From a bacterium (GTDB taxonomy: Bacteria > JAMCPX01), in NCBI GenBank assembly GCA_021792615.1, contig JAJYUJ010000010.1:1-64000 (forward strand): DNA of 64,000 bases. Direction: 5' to 3'. The notes under the pieces were generated by a model. It saw nothing but the letters and a program-made list of their open reading frames with translations. It made no database searches and was not told where the DNA came from. Every line of letters starts with the position of its first letter. Positions within the stretch are counted from its first letter, which is position 1. Positions 25,913 through 36,676 of the stretch are shown in pieces. Made by a program: the position numbers and the translations under genes.

Positions 25913-26431
25913 ATGAAACTGACTTACAATGGGAAAGTACCGGAGATCCATGAAAGCGCTTATGTGGCCGGCAACGCGATTGTACTCGGCGATGTCGTTA
26001 TAGGAGCGGGCAGTTCCGTGTGGTTCAATGCAGTCGTACGGGGAGACGAGAATTATATAAGGATAGGCTCGAGAACGAACGTGCAGGATAACTGTGTTCT
26101 GCATGTTACGCATAAAACACACCCCCTGTTCCTCGGCGATGATATCACGATAGGCCACGGTGCCGTCGTCCACGGATGCAGAATCAAAAATGTATGTTTG
26201 ATAGGCATAGGCGCGATTATACTGGACGGGGCGGTTGTCGGAGAGGAGTCCATCGTAGCGGCCGGCAGTGTCGTGAAGGAAGGCATGATTGTTCCTCCCC
26301 GCACGCTTGTTGCAGGGGTCCCGGCGGTTGTTAAGAGGGAACTGACCCGGGAGGACATCGATTACATCATGAGCCTGACCAACAACTATATCGAGATTAC
26401 AAAAGTATATTCGAGACAACCGGGCCAATAA
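25913..26431 (+). CDS. gamma-carbonic anhydrase family protein
   Basis: 172 residues of left-handed parallel beta-helix (hexapeptide repeats), the trimeric fold of gamma-class carbonic anhydrases. The zinc ligands are present at His64 (NCVLHVT), His82 (TIGHGAVVHG) and His87. RGDENYIRIGSRTNVQDN matches the typical YrdA/PaaY subgroup, which often lacks strong anhydrase activity. It opens the plus-strand run that leads to guaB and is separated from the divergent outer-membrane gene by 81 bp. Confidence 0.9.
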   Translation: MKLTYNGKVPEIHESAYVAGNAIVLGDVVIGAGSSVWFNAVVRGDENYIRIGSRTNVQDNCVLHVTHKTHPLFLGDDITIGHGAVVHGCRIKNVCLIGIGAIILDGAVVGEESIVAAGSVVKEGMIVPPRTLVAGVPAVVKRELTREDIDYIMSLTNNYIEITKVYSRQPGQ

Positions 26432-26467
26432 CTTGATAATTTTTAATACTGGAGTATTTATAGAGGT

Positions 26468-26914
26468 ATGAATACGGTAAAGGTTTTAAAAGAAACCGTT
26501 CTTTTCAAAGGTATAGACGAAAGGATCATAAACATCCTCGCCAATATATCGGAAACGGCAAGCGTACCGGCGGAAACGATCATATTTGCGGAAGGCACGC
26601 AGTCGGACGCAATGTTTATCATTGCATCCGGTACGGTGAATGTCATAAAAGATACCCGGGATAAGAATGAATCCGTGATAGGGGAGCTTTCGGCCGGCGA
26701 TGTTATGGGGATATTGTCGCTGTTCCGGAACGGGGACAGATCCGTTACGGTAAGGGCCATCGGACCTGTGGATCTCGTAACGATTACAAAAGAAAGTTTT
26801 GAAAAACTGGTAAAAAACAATATACACGCGGCTTATCAGATATTATTCAGTATAACTCAGTATGTTGCCAATCTGCTCAATGCGCCAGAAGGGTTAAAGG
26901 AGATAATACCATGA
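26468..26914 (+). CDS. cyclic-nucleotide-binding domain protein
   Basis: 148 residues forming a single cNMP-binding (CAP_ED) beta-roll with no DNA-binding domain. Visible motifs are LFKGIDERIINILANI, IIFAEGTQSDAMFIIASGTVNV, and SAGDVMGILSLFRNGDRSVTVRA. The phosphate-binding cassette differs from the classic GE(L/I)ALL-x-RAA form, so ligand binding is unsure. The stop overlaps the ATG of the LysM gene by 4 nt, implying a joint task with that exported protein. Confidence 0.85.
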   Translation: MNTVKVLKETVLFKGIDERIINILANISETASVPAETIIFAEGTQSDAMFIIASGTVNVIKDTRDKNESVIGELSAGDVMGILSLFRNGDRSVTVRAIGPVDLVTITKESFEKLVKNNIHAAYQILFSITQYVANLLNAPEGLKEIIP

Positions 26915-27888
26915 AAGGAAAAAGGATTTTTGTCATACTGTTCGTTGTTTTTGTTCTGCCATGCATCGTTTTATCCTCTGCATTTGCACAGGGGTCCGAT
27001 ACCGGTGGTGGAGTCATCGCACCACCGTCCGGAGGAGCTGAATCGATAGCGATCCCTCAACCGGAAAGTGTTGAGGCCGTGCCGCTGCCGCCGCAAAACG
27101 CAGGCACGCTTCAGACAGCCACGGGCATTGAGCAGCAGCAGCCATCATCAGCCCAGCCCCTGTTGACCGGGAGTACTCCGACGATGGAAGAACAACCGCT
27201 GGCGCCGGTGCCGGAAGAATCGCTCCCCGGCATACCTCCGGTGAATGGTACGGGTGAATCACCGGTAGCGGCGGCACCGCAGCCATTGTCACCTCCCCTG
27301 CCGCCTCTGGAGCAGCAGCCTCCGCCCGAACTGCCGCTAGCAGGTCAGCAGCCATCTGCCGAGTTGCCTGCCGTGCCGCTGGCACCGGTGACAACCGTGA
27401 CCACGGCACCGCCTGCGGAAGCCGCACCTCCGGAGATGACTGCCCAGCCGTTTACCGGCGGGCAAACTCCCCCTGTTCAACAGGAAACACTCCCTCTGGC
27501 TGCTCCGGAAACAGTGCAGCCCGGGACGGAACAGATGCAGGCACTACCGCCGGCCGCACCGCCTGCACCCCAGGAAACACCATCGGTCACGTCGATGCCG
27601 GAGCAGAATGTTCCGGCACCCGCAGCACAGGCCCCGGCGGCAGCTGAAACCGAACGTGTGTCAAAACCCCCCCATATCGTTCCCGGCGAAGTGTTGAGAG
27701 GTATGCCGGAATATGTAAACGTGAGAACAACCCATGTTGTAAGACCGGGCGAGGACCTCCATTGGCTGGCCGCTGTTTATTACGGTGATGCGAGGTTATG
27801 GGATAAGATCTATGAAGCAAATAAAAAAGTGATAAAAGATCCGAACCATTTAGTGGTTGGAACAAGGCTTGTTATTCCGCCAAAATAG
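26911..27888 (+). CDS. exported LysM protein with long Pro/Ala-rich linker
   Basis: 325 residues. A signal peptide ([20 protein letters not shown]) is followed by about 220 residues dominated by Pro, Ala, Gln, Glu and Thr, and then a C-terminal LysM domain ([19 protein letters not shown], then [20 protein letters not shown]). LysM binds peptidoglycan, and the linker could span the periplasm. Pro-rich low-complexity DNA also produces long spurious open frames on the other strand. guaB begins 22 nt after the stop. Confidence 0.85.
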   Translation: MKGKRIFVILFVVFVLPCIVLSSAFAQGSDTGGGVIAPPSGGAESIAIPQPESVEAVPLPPQNAGTLQTATGIEQQQPSSAQPLLTGSTPTMEEQPLAPVPEESLPGIPPVNGTGESPVAAAPQPLSPPLPPLEQQPPPELPLAGQQPSAELPAVPLAPVTTVTTAPPAEAAPPEMTAQPFTGGQTPPVQQETLPLAAPETVQPGTEQMQALPPAAPPAPQETPSVTSMPEQNVPAPAAQAPAAAETERVSKPPHIVPGEVLRGMPEYVNVRTTHVVRPGEDLHWLAAVYYGDARLWDKIYEANKKVIKDPNHLVVGTRLVIPPK

Positions 27889-27910
27889 TTTCAAAGAAAG
27901 GAAACATATC

Positions 27911-29392
27911 ATGTCGATACATGCTGAAGGAAATCCTTCTATAACGGAAGGCTATACATTTGACGACCTCTTGCTTTTACCTTCGGAATCCAGGATCCTG
28001 CCGAGAGATGTTGTCATGGAGACCCGCTTTTCGAGGCATATACTGCTCCGCATTCCTCTGGTCAGCGCCGCCATGGACACGGTTACCGAGTCTGCGACGG
28101 CAATCACCATGGCTCAGCAGGGAGGCATTGGGGTCATCCATAAAAATATGACCATTAAAAAACAGTCCGAAGAGGTAGCAAAGGTAAAGAAATACGAAAG
28201 CTATATCATAACGGACCCTGTGACCATGTCACCCGAGAGCAAACTGAGAGAGGGAGTTGCGTTTATGCGCAAAAACAATATATCGGGCCTGCCCATCGTC
28301 AAGAAAGGCAAGCTGGTCGGTATATTGACAAACAGGGACATGCGGTTCGAAGACAATCTGGACAAGCCTATCAGCCAGGTCATGACAAAGGGCAGGCTCA
28401 TTACGGCACATGAAGATGTGACCCTTGAACAGGCGAAGAAGCTTTTGCACCAGCACAGGATAGAGAAGCTGCTCGTCGTAAACAGCCGCGGGGAGCTCAA
28501 GGGGCTGATCACGGTGAAGGACATAGAAAAAACCATTAAGTTTCCTCTTGCCACCAAGGACAAGCTCGGGAGGTTAATGGTCGGTGCGGGCCTCGGTATA
28601 TCGGGCGATCGCGAGGAAAGGGCTTCGGCACTGGTAAAATGCGGCGCCGACTGCCTTGTGGTCGATACTGCACACGGTCATTCGAAAGGCGTGATCAGTT
28701 TTGTGAAAGAGCTGAGGCAGGAGTATCCGGATGTGGATATCATAGCAGGCAACGTTGCGACCGAAGAGGGTACCGCGGCATTGATAGAAGCAGGGGTGGA
28801 CGCGGTTAAAATCGGGGTCGGTCCCGGTTCTATATGTACCACGAGGATCGTCGCGGGCATCGGTGTGCCGCAGTTGACCGCAATCATGAACGCATACCGG
28901 GCATCGAGGATAAACGATGTACCCATTATTGCTGACGGCGGAATCAAGTTTTCGGGAGATATTACCAAGGCACTCGCAGCAGGCGCAGATACCGTCATGA
29001 TCGGCAACCTTTTTGCCGGTACGGACGAAAGTCCGGGAGAGTTTGTTTTCCTCGGAGGCAGGACGTACAAAGTTTACCGGGGCATGGGTTCGATAGAGGC
29101 CATGAAGGCAGGGTCCAAGGACCGGTATGCGCAGGAGTATCTCGAGGATGAAACGAAATTCGTACCCGAGGGTATCGAGGGCAGGGTGCCGTACAAAGGG
29201 TCCCTGTCATCCGTCATATACCAATTGCTGGGCGGGTTGAAGGCAGGCATGGGATATGTCGGCGCCAGAGACATAAGCGAATTGAAGCAAAAGGCGAAGT
29301 TTGTAAAGATTACCTCTGCAGGGCTGCGGGAAAGCCACGTGCACGATGTTTCCATATCGAAGGAAGCACCCAACTACAGATTGGAGTTTTGA
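27911..29392 (+). CDS. guaB: IMP dehydrogenase
   Basis: Oxidises IMP to XMP, the committed step to GMP. 493 residues from ATG 27911, which has GAAAGGAAAC upstream; in-frame residues before it overlap the LysM gene and are not conserved. The N-terminal [13 protein letters not shown] motif, paired CBS domains (about 95-210) and the catalytic loop [14 protein letters not shown] are present, as are the flap ([11 protein letters not shown]) and the mobile C-terminal segment. guaA follows after 12 nt. Confidence 0.97.
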   Translation: MSIHAEGNPSITEGYTFDDLLLLPSESRILPRDVVMETRFSRHILLRIPLVSAAMDTVTESATAITMAQQGGIGVIHKNMTIKKQSEEVAKVKKYESYIITDPVTMSPESKLREGVAFMRKNNISGLPIVKKGKLVGILTNRDMRFEDNLDKPISQVMTKGRLITAHEDVTLEQAKKLLHQHRIEKLLVVNSRGELKGLITVKDIEKTIKFPLATKDKLGRLMVGAGLGISGDREERASALVKCGADCLVVDTAHGHSKGVISFVKELRQEYPDVDIIAGNVATEEGTAALIEAGVDAVKIGVGPGSICTTRIVAGIGVPQLTAIMNAYRASRINDVPIIADGGIKFSGDITKALAAGADTVMIGNLFAGTDESPGEFVFLGGRTYKVYRGMGSIEAMKAGSKDRYAQEYLEDETKFVPEGIEGRVPYKGSLSSVIYQLLGGLKAGMGYVGARDISELKQKAKFVKITSAGLRESHVHDVSISKEAPNYRLEF

Positions 29393-29404
29393 GTCAGAAC
29401 AGTT

Positions 29405-30937
29405 ATGTTTGAATCTATCGTAATTCTGGACTTCGGGTCTCAGTACACGCAGCTTATATCGAGAAGGATACGGGAACTTGGTGTCTATTCCCAGATCATA
29501 CCGTTTTCTACGACGGCTGAGAAAATAAAGGAGCTCAACGCAAAAGGCATAATACTGTCGGGGAGTCCTTACAGCGTCTATCAGAAAGGCGCACCGAAAC
29601 CGGACAAGGGAATATTCCAGCTCGGCATACCGGTCCTCGGCATCTGTTACGGCATGCAGTATATTACCAATGCCATGGGCGGTGTTGTCCAGCGCTCGAA
29701 ACAAAGGGAGTACGGAAGGGCCGAGGTTGAAATATCCTGTCAGTCCCCTCTGTTCAAAGGCATGTGCGGGGGTGCCCGGCATACGGTGTGGATGAGTCAT
29801 TCCGACCGCATCGAAAAAATTCCCGCGGACTTCCAAGTTACGGCGTCATCGGCAAATTCGCCGGTTGCCGCTTTCCAGCACGCCACAGAACCGGTCTTCG
29901 GCCTGCAATTCCATCCCGAGGTCTCGCATACGGTGGACGGCATGCACATACTCGGCAATTTCATAGATTCCTGCGGTATAACCCAAAAATGGAACCTCGG
30001 CGAGTTCATAGACAGCGCGGTCCGCGACATCAGGGAAACGGTCGGCGGAGACCGGGTCATCGGCGCGATCAGCGGCGGTGTGGATTCCACCGTTGCTTCG
30101 GTGATGACCCAGCGTGCCGTCGGTGATCGCCTGAAGCTCTTGTTCATCAACAACGGCCTCCTGCGGGAGCATGAATCGGAAGAGGTCATGGCTGCGTTCA
30201 AAGCCATGAAACTGAACGTTCGTTACATAGATGCATCGAGGATTTTTTTACAAAGGCTCCACGGTGTCACGGACCCCGAGAAGAAGCGCAAAATCATCGG
30301 GAAAACGTTCATCGACGTATTCGAAAAGCACGCATCGGGCAAGGCCTTTAAGTGGCTGCTGCAGGGGACCCTGTATCCCGATGTTATCGAGAGCACCTCT
30401 CATGTCGGTCCTTCACAGACCATCAAGAGTCACCACAATGTCGGCGGGCTGCCGTCGAGAATGCGGCTCAAGGTCCTTGAGCCCTTGCGCCTGCTCTTCA
30501 AAGACGAGGTGAGAAGCATAGGAGGGATACTCGGCATTCCGGAAAAAATACTGGCCAGACAGCCCTTCCCGGGACCGGGCCTGAGCATAAGGATACTGGG
30601 GGAAATAAACAAACAGCACATCGATATTCTGACGAAGGCGGACGCGATCGTGAGAAGCGAGATAGAGAAATCACCGGTCGCCGCAACGCTGTGGCAGTAC
30701 TTTGCGGTACTCCTGCCGGTAAAGACGGTCGGCATCATGGGCGATGAAAGGACCTACGAATATGTCATCGCCATCCGGGCGGTGAACAGCACCGATGCCA
30801 TGACCGCAGACTGGGCAAGGCTGCCGTACGAGCTCATGGACAGGCTTTCCTCGAGGATCATCAGCGAGGTTGTCGGTGTCAACCGGGTGGTGTATGACAT
30901 CAGCTCGAAGCCCCCGAGCACGATAGAATGGGAGTGA
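29405..30937 (+). CDS. guaA: GMP synthase (glutamine-hydrolysing)
   Basis: Aminates XMP to GMP. The N-terminal class I glutamine amidotransferase domain has the nucleophile in VLGICYGMQY and the His/Glu pair in LQFHPEVSHT. The ATP-pyrophosphatase domain has the P-loop AISGGVDSTVASV, and the C-terminal dimerisation domain ends with the family signature SSKPPSTIEWE. At 510 residues it is full length. Directly between guaB and dnaE, with one base before the dnaE ATG. Confidence 0.97.
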   Translation: MFESIVILDFGSQYTQLISRRIRELGVYSQIIPFSTTAEKIKELNAKGIILSGSPYSVYQKGAPKPDKGIFQLGIPVLGICYGMQYITNAMGGVVQRSKQREYGRAEVEISCQSPLFKGMCGGARHTVWMSHSDRIEKIPADFQVTASSANSPVAAFQHATEPVFGLQFHPEVSHTVDGMHILGNFIDSCGITQKWNLGEFIDSAVRDIRETVGGDRVIGAISGGVDSTVASVMTQRAVGDRLKLLFINNGLLREHESEEVMAAFKAMKLNVRYIDASRIFLQRLHGVTDPEKKRKIIGKTFIDVFEKHASGKAFKWLLQGTLYPDVIESTSHVGPSQTIKSHHNVGGLPSRMRLKVLEPLRLLFKDEVRSIGGILGIPEKILARQPFPGPGLSIRILGEINKQHIDILTKADAIVRSEIEKSPVAATLWQYFAVLLPVKTVGIMGDERTYEYVIAIRAVNSTDAMTADWARLPYELMDRLSSRIISEVVGVNRVVYDISSKPPSTIEWE

Positions 30938-30938
30938 T

Positions 30939-33900
30939 ATGACGGGCTCTTACCATTTCGCACATCTCCATCTCCATACCCAGTACAGTCTTCTTGACGG
31001 CGCTGTCCACATCAAGAAGCTTGCGGAAAGGCTGAAGTCGTACGGTATGACATCCGTTGCAATGACGGACCACGGGAACTTGTTCGGCGCTGTGGACTTT
31101 TATACGAAGATGCGGGAAAAGGGTATAAAACCCATTATCGGGGTGGAGACCTATATCACCAATGACAGCATCAGGGAAAAGAAACCGAACTCGGACTTAT
31201 ATCACCTCGTCCTGCTCGCAAAAGACCTCACAGGGTACAAAAACCTGCTCAAGCTGACCAGTATAGCCCATACGGACGGGTTTTACGGCAAGCCCCGCAT
31301 AGACAAGGAACTGCTTGCGCAGTACCATGAAGGTTTGATCGCCTTGTCTGCCTGCCTGCACGGCGAAATATCCTCGAAGCTTTTGTCCGGCAATGCCGCG
31401 GATGCGGTCAAAGCAGCGGAGCAGTACCACGAACTCTTCAAAGACGACTTCTTTCTCGAGGTCCAGTCGAACGGCATACAGGAGCAATATACGGTCAACA
31501 ACCTGATGTACGATATGTCGAGGAATTTTCATATACCTCTTGTCGCAACAAACGATGTCCATTATCTCGACAAATCGGACGCCAGGGCGCACGATGTGCT
31601 CTTATGTATTCAAACGAAGAAAAAACTGGCGGACACGGACAGAATGAGGTTCTCGACCCAGGAGCTTTACCTCAAGACACAGGAGGAGATGGCAAAGGCG
31701 TTCTCGTCCCATCCTGAGGCGCTCGAGTCTACCTGGGAGATCGCGGGCAGGTGTAATCTCGACATCGAGCTGGGCACGTTCCATTTCCCGGACATAACGA
31801 TCGAGGGCAGCAAGGACTACGATACCATACTGGCGTCGTTTGCGGCAGCCGGGCTGAACGGGCTGATAGAGAAGGACCCCGCCGTCAAGGCACGGGAGCG
31901 GGAATACCGGGACAGACTGGCGCTGGAACTTGAGACGATAAAACAGACAAGGTTCTCGAGCTATTTCCTGATCGTCAAAGATATCATCAATTATGCGGTG
32001 ACGCACGATATACCCCGGGGACCCGGCAGGGGCTCGGCCGCCGGAAGCCTCGTAGCCTACGCCATAGGCATCGTCGGCATAGACCCGATAAAGTACGGTC
32101 TGTACTTCGAGAGGTTCCTCAATAAGAATCGTATCAGTATGCCGGATATCGATATGGACTTTTGCGCCGACAAGATAGACCGCGTCATAGAGTACCTGAA
32201 AGAGAAGTACGGTTCGCAGAAGGTCGCGCGGATAACATCGTTCCATCCCCTCCAATCGAGGGTCGTGGTAAAGGACGTCGGCAGGGTCCTGGACATCCCG
32301 TACAGCACGGTTGACGGCATAACGAAGCTGATCCCCCAGAAGCTGCCCCTCGAGGACGCGATAAAACTGCTGCCGCAGCTCGGGGAGATGAGCAGGAACG
32401 ACCCGAAGATAAAAGACATGCTCGACACTGCCTTGAAGCTCGAAGGCCTCCTGCGGGACAAGTCGCTCCATGCGAGCGGCATCGTCATTTCCGACAAACC
32501 GCTGGACGACTACCTGCCCCTGTACCGGGACAAATCCGGCAACATCGTTACCGGTTACGAGTGGAAGTACGTCGAGAAGATAGGGTTGATAAAATTCGAT
32601 CTGCTGGCCCTTGCGACGCTCACGGTCATAGACCATACCAGGGCGCTGGTGAAGCGCTACCGGAACGAGGACATCGATCTGACAACCATAGACCTCGAAG
32701 ACCCGAAGCTCTACGAGGCCATGCAGCGGGGTGACAGCGCGGGCATTTTCCAGTTCGAGAGCTCGGGTATGCAGAACACCCTGAAAAAGATCAAGCCCTC
32801 GAGGTTCGAAGACATCATTGCTACCAATGCGATATACAGACCCGGCCCCATGTCATGGATAGACGATTTCGTCAGAAACAAGGAAAAGGGCGTTGCAACG
32901 CACAAGTTTTCTGCGCTCAACGACATACTGAGAGAGACCTACGGCGTCATCCTGTATCAGGAGCAGGTCATGAAGATAGCCAGCGAGATCGCGGGCTTTA
33001 CGCTCCTTGAGGCAGACTACGTGAGGAAGGTCATCGCCAAAAAGGAGGAGGAAAACCTCCCGGTACTGCAAAAAAAGTTCGTCGGAGGAGCGGTCAATAA
33101 GGGCATGAAAAAGGCCGATGCAGAGGAGCTTTTCTCGCAGCTGCGCAGCTTTGCAGAGTACGCGTTCAACAAGTCCCACAGCACCGCGTACGCCCTGGCC
33201 GCGATGTGGACGTCCTACCTCAAGACGTACTATACCATAGAGTTTATGACTGCCACACTTTCGAATGTAGCGACAAAGCAGAGCCAGAAGGCGGTCAAAT
33301 TGCCCCATTACATTAACTACTGCAAAGGTATCGGCATCAGCATCCTCGGACCCGATATCAATAAATCGCACAGGGATTTCTCGATAGAGAACGGCTGCAT
33401 CCGTTTCGGGTTCCTCGCCGTAAAAAATATAGGCGGGTCCGCGATAGATGCCATTATCAGCGCGAGAAGCGACCGCGCGTTCGAATCCCTGTGGGACTTT
33501 CTTGTCAGGGTCGACCAGGCAAAGGTCAACCGGAAGGTCGTGGAAAGTCTCATAAAGGCGGGTGCCTTTGATTTCAGCGGGCGTACGAGGGCCGGTATGT
33601 TCAACAGCCTGGACAAGGCATACGCACAGGCTGCAAAGATAAGCAGTTCTGCGAACCAGAACCAGCTGTTCAAAATGGATTCCCTGCCCTCCGCCGACAG
33701 CGGGGACACCGCGGAGGAATGGGGCGACCTGGACAAGCTTGCCTATGAAAAAGAGCTCCTCGACGTATACGTTTCCGGTACGCCGCTCCGTAACTACGAA
33801 AAGGAGATGAAGCTGCTCACCACTGCGGATATCGGACAGCTTTTGGAAAAGGACGGCGAATCCGTTACCGTTGCCGGCATGCTGGCCGCGGTGAAAGAGA

Positions 33901-34391
33901 ACAAAACCAAGAAGGGCGAGAAGATGGCCTTCGCGGTCCTTTCGGACGACGACAACAGTATCGAGGTCGTCATATTCCCGGGCATTTACGGCAGGGTCAT
34001 CGATGTTATCAAAAGTAACAAGCCGGTATTTGTCAAGGGCAGCGTGAAGGTGGAAGAGCAGGAAAACGAGAACGAGAGCGAAGAAGGCAGCATCGTAAAG
34101 ATTATCGCTGAAGACATTTTTTCCATGGATCAGGCGGTCTCCAACCTGATAGACGAGATCCATATCGAGGCCAACTTCGGTACCATGTCCGGGGACAATA
34201 TGACCATGATCAGGGATTGTATTGCCCGGAACAAGGGCGGGACGCGCGTGTTCCTCGATTATTTGAAAGAGGGCAAAAAAGAATACATCATAGAACTACC
34301 CGATTATCTCAAGATCAAGCCCGATGGAAGGTTTTTTGCAGAGATAAAAAATATAATCCCGGACGTAAAGATATATTCGCATAAGCAATAA
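30939..34391 (+). CDS. dnaE: DNA polymerase III alpha subunit
   Basis: Replicative polymerase, 1150 residues. The N-terminal PHP domain starts FAHLHLHTQYSLLDGAV with MTDHGN following. The C-family palm carries RGPGRGSAAGSLVAYAIGI, the catalytic acids in MPDIDMDF, and GLIKFDLLALATLTVID. The fingers follow (YRPGPMSWIDDF, YQEQVMKIA, FNKSHSTAYAL). After the helix-hairpin-helix region an OB-fold (ESVTVAGMLAAVKE, then MAFAVLSDDD) is seen near 980-1060. It follows guaA directly and hfq starts 10 nt later. Confidence 0.97.
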   Translation: MTGSYHFAHLHLHTQYSLLDGAVHIKKLAERLKSYGMTSVAMTDHGNLFGAVDFYTKMREKGIKPIIGVETYITNDSIREKKPNSDLYHLVLLAKDLTGYKNLLKLTSIAHTDGFYGKPRIDKELLAQYHEGLIALSACLHGEISSKLLSGNAADAVKAAEQYHELFKDDFFLEVQSNGIQEQYTVNNLMYDMSRNFHIPLVATNDVHYLDKSDARAHDVLLCIQTKKKLADTDRMRFSTQELYLKTQEEMAKAFSSHPEALESTWEIAGRCNLDIELGTFHFPDITIEGSKDYDTILASFAAAGLNGLIEKDPAVKAREREYRDRLALELETIKQTRFSSYFLIVKDIINYAVTHDIPRGPGRGSAAGSLVAYAIGIVGIDPIKYGLYFERFLNKNRISMPDIDMDFCADKIDRVIEYLKEKYGSQKVARITSFHPLQSRVVVKDVGRVLDIPYSTVDGITKLIPQKLPLEDAIKLLPQLGEMSRNDPKIKDMLDTALKLEGLLRDKSLHASGIVISDKPLDDYLPLYRDKSGNIVTGYEWKYVEKIGLIKFDLLALATLTVIDHTRALVKRYRNEDIDLTTIDLEDPKLYEAMQRGDSAGIFQFESSGMQNTLKKIKPSRFEDIIATNAIYRPGPMSWIDDFVRNKEKGVATHKFSALNDILRETYGVILYQEQVMKIASEIAGFTLLEADYVRKVIAKKEEENLPVLQKKFVGGAVNKGMKKADAEELFSQLRSFAEYAFNKSHSTAYALAAMWTSYLKTYYTIEFMTATLSNVATKQSQKAVKLPHYINYCKGIGISILGPDINKSHRDFSIENGCIRFGFLAVKNIGGSAIDAIISARSDRAFESLWDFLVRVDQAKVNRKVVESLIKAGAFDFSGRTRAGMFNSLDKAYAQAAKISSSANQNQLFKMDSLPSADSGDTAEEWGDLDKLAYEKELLDVYVSGTPLRNYEKEMKLLTTADIGQLLEKDGESVTVAGMLAAVKENKTKKGEKMAFAVLSDDDNSIEVVIFPGIYGRVIDVIKSNKPVFVKGSVKVEEQENENESEEGSIVKIIAEDIFSMDQAVSNLIDEIHIEANFGTMSGDNMTMIRDCIARNKGGTRVFLDYLKEGKKEYIIELPDYLKIKPDGRFFAEIKNIIPDVKIYSHKQ

Positions 34392-34401
34392 TGGAGGGTT
34401 T

Positions 34402-34683
34402 ATGACCAAATTAGGAGAGTTTCAAAAGAACAACAGGATGAGCGAAAGCAATAAAATGCCGGTAGAAAATAATCCGCACAGAAATCAGGCCATCAATATT
34501 CAGGACCAGCTCCTCAACCAGCTCAGGCGGGACAAGACTCCGGTATCCATCGAACTGCTGTCCGGGAATGTTGTGCAGGGCGTCATATCGGGGTTCGATA
34601 GCTATTCCATTATTCTTGAGAACGGTGAGCGCCAGCTCATCTACAAACACGGGATCATCCTGCTCAAGTGGAGCGTTGTTTGA
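34402..34683 (+). CDS. hfq: RNA chaperone Hfq
   Basis: 93 residues, starting behind ATGGAGGGTTT. After a 30-residue N-terminal extension comes the Sm core: NIQDQLLNQLRRDKTPVSIE (Sm1 start), GNVVQGVISGFDSYSIIL, and LIYKHGIILLKW, the Sm2 YKH-(A/G)-I signature. No long acidic C-terminal tail is present. The 30-residue extension is longer than usual, and ATGs at 34438 and 34456 could be alternative starts. hflX follows with overlap, the classic hfq-hflX order. Confidence 0.9.
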   Translation: MTKLGEFQKNNRMSESNKMPVENNPHRNQAINIQDQLLNQLRRDKTPVSIELLSGNVVQGVISGFDSYSIILENGERQLIYKHGIILLKWSVV

Positions 34684-35822
34684 CCAGCAGGCAGGACAGA
34701 GTACTTGCAGTGCATGTTCTTATGGAGCGTGAGCCTGCAGGCCATTCCGCACGGCATATGGCCGAACTCACCTCGCTCATTCAGGCAGACGGCGGCACGG
34801 TCGTTGAAACGCTGACATTGAAGGTCAGGACACCGAATAGCTCCACGCTGCTCGGGAGCGGCCAGATAAGCAGACTCGGGGAAGCTGCGGAGAAGTGCAA
34901 TGCGGACGTCGTTGTCGTGAACAGGGAATTGAATCCACAGCAGCAGCGCAACATAGAAACCGTGATCGATCAGCGGCGGATCATTGACAGGACAAGACTG
35001 ATCATCGATATATTTGCACGGCATGCCAGCTCCAGGGAAGGAAAACTGGAGGTGGAAGATGCATTGCTCAGATATATGCTGCCGAGGTTGACCGGAAAGG
35101 GTATCGTGATGTCCCAGACCGGAGGCGGCGTCGGAACGAGGGGACCAGGGGAAACCAAGCTCGAGATGGACAAACGGAGGATCAAGGAGAGACTGGGGAG
35201 GAACAAACAACTCATCGAAACCATGAAGAAACAAAGACTGGTGCAGCACGGCAGGAGGAACAGGACCGGGATCCCTCTTGTTTCGCTGGTCGGTTACACG
35301 AGTGCAGGGAAATCCACCCTGCTGAACACCTTTACGGGAGCCGGTGTCCGGTCAAGCGAAAACCTGTTTACGACGCTTGACCCGATATCGAGAAAATTGC
35401 ATCTGGAGAACGGAAATTATGCGATCATTACCGACACCGTCGGTTTTATAGACGACCTCCCGATACAGCTTATCAAGGCCTTCAGAACGACCCTCGAGGA
35501 TGTTGCGAAGTCCGATCTCCTCCTGCTGGTCGTTGATGTGTCGAAACCGGATTACGAGGACGACATACGGGTTGTCCGGAATGTGCTCGGTGAGATAGAT
35601 GCCGATAAGATTGCAACCATCTATGTCTTTAACAAGGCGGATAAAATAGATAACAGCATATCATTAAAAAGCTTAACAAATATGTATGGAAGAAGTATAC
35701 TGGTGTCTGCACTGCAGGGGACCGGCATAGAGGAGCTGAAAAACATGATACTTATGGAACTGATGCTTAAAAAGCACGGTTCTGATATACGGGACAATAA
35801 TGAACTATACGGAACTGTTTAA
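34680..35822 (+). CDS. hflX: ribosome-associated GTPase HflX
   Basis: 380 residues from TTG 34680, overlapping the hfq stop as TTGA; GTG 34668 is an alternative. The N-terminal HflX domain carries SSTLLGSGQISRLGE and QTGGGVGTRGPGETKLE. The G domain has P-loop GYTSAGKSTLLN, G2/G3 FTTLDPISR and DTVGFIDDLP, and G4 NKAD. HflX splits or rescues stalled 70S ribosomes under stress. The 3' end overlaps the gspC start by 23 nt. Confidence 0.94.
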   Translation: MTSRQDRVLAVHVLMEREPAGHSARHMAELTSLIQADGGTVVETLTLKVRTPNSSTLLGSGQISRLGEAAEKCNADVVVVNRELNPQQQRNIETVIDQRRIIDRTRLIIDIFARHASSREGKLEVEDALLRYMLPRLTGKGIVMSQTGGGVGTRGPGETKLEMDKRRIKERLGRNKQLIETMKKQRLVQHGRRNRTGIPLVSLVGYTSAGKSTLLNTFTGAGVRSSENLFTTLDPISRKLHLENGNYAIITDTVGFIDDLPIQLIKAFRTTLEDVAKSDLLLLVVDVSKPDYEDDIRVVRNVLGEIDADKIATIYVFNKADKIDNSISLKSLTNMYGRSILVSALQGTGIEELKNMILMELMLKKHGSDIRDNNELYGTV

Positions 35823-36666
35823 AAAATATTCGTGGTTGATAAACCTTGTGCTGTTGATTTTACTTGCGTATGGTATGGCGTCTTTTACATCGGCATACAT
35901 ACGACAGCGGTTGTTTACCGTTCCGTCCCAAAACGGTGCGTCTGCGGCCCTTGAGCAAACCATAACGGCGCCTCCCATAAAAAAGGATGAAAAATACTAT
36001 ACAATTATTGCGGACAGGAACATCTTCAATTCTTCGGCACACGGGCTTGAAGACCTTGCAAAAGGGAATACGGGTCCGGTATATAAGAGTAATCTGGACG
36101 CCAAGCTGCTCGGTACGGTTGCGGGTTCGACGGAATACGCTTATGCGGTCATACAACTGAACAAGGAAATTAATGTGTACCGGGTAAAAGATACCATAGG
36201 CAATGCCATTGTCCTGGCCATAGAAAGAAAAAAAGTGATATTATTACACAATGGTGCTAAAGAGGAACTCAGTATGTTTGAGGAAGGGAATCAGGGCGCG
36301 GGAGGCCCGCCGCCCATGGGTGTAAATAACATCCAGCAGGTCGGACAGGGTAATTATGTTATACCTGAAAGTCAGTTCAAATCTGCCACTCAGAACATGG
36401 GAGAGCTGCTGACGCAGGCAAGGGTTGTTCCCAACATAGCGGGCAACAGGATTAACGGCTACCGGATATTTGCCATAACACCGGGCAGCCTCTATGCCAA
36501 CATCGGGCTGCAGGACGGGGACGTGATCCACAGCGTCAACGGTATCCAGATAACGACCCCGGAAAGCGCATTGCAGCTTTTCCAGCAGCTCCAGAACGAA
36601 AAGCGTTTTACCGTCAACATTGACAGGAATGGACAATCAATGACGTTAAACTATACAGTACAGTGA
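35800..36666 (+). CDS. gspC: type II secretion inner-membrane protein GspC
   Basis: 288 residues. One N-terminal membrane helix (about 13-33, SWLINLVLLILLAYGMASF) is followed by the HR domain that contacts the secretin (YYTIIADRNIFNSSAHGL, then LLGTVAGSTEYAYAVIQ). A C-terminal PDZ-like domain (GYRIFAITPGSLYANIGLQD, then GDVIHSVNGIQI) completes it. First gene of the secretion operon, overlapping hflX. Confidence 0.92.
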   Translation: MNYTELFKKYSWLINLVLLILLAYGMASFTSAYIRQRLFTVPSQNGASAALEQTITAPPIKKDEKYYTIIADRNIFNSSAHGLEDLAKGNTGPVYKSNLDAKLLGTVAGSTEYAYAVIQLNKEINVYRVKDTIGNAIVLAIERKKVILLHNGAKEELSMFEEGNQGAGGPPPMGVNNIQQVGQGNYVIPESQFKSATQNMGELLTQARVVPNIAGNRINGYRIFAITPGSLYANIGLQDGDVIHSVNGIQITTPESALQLFQQLQNEKRFTVNIDRNGQSMTLNYTVQ

Positions 36667-36676
36667 AGGTGAAGAA

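Noticed and set aside
27014-27427. Long bottom-strand open frame inside the LysM gene
   Set aside because: It is a product of the Pro/Ala-rich codon use of the real gene; no ribosome site and no protein-like pattern.
32853-34163. 436-codon bottom-strand open frame inside dnaE
   Set aside because: dnaE is certain on the other strand; the frame is open because of its codon bias.
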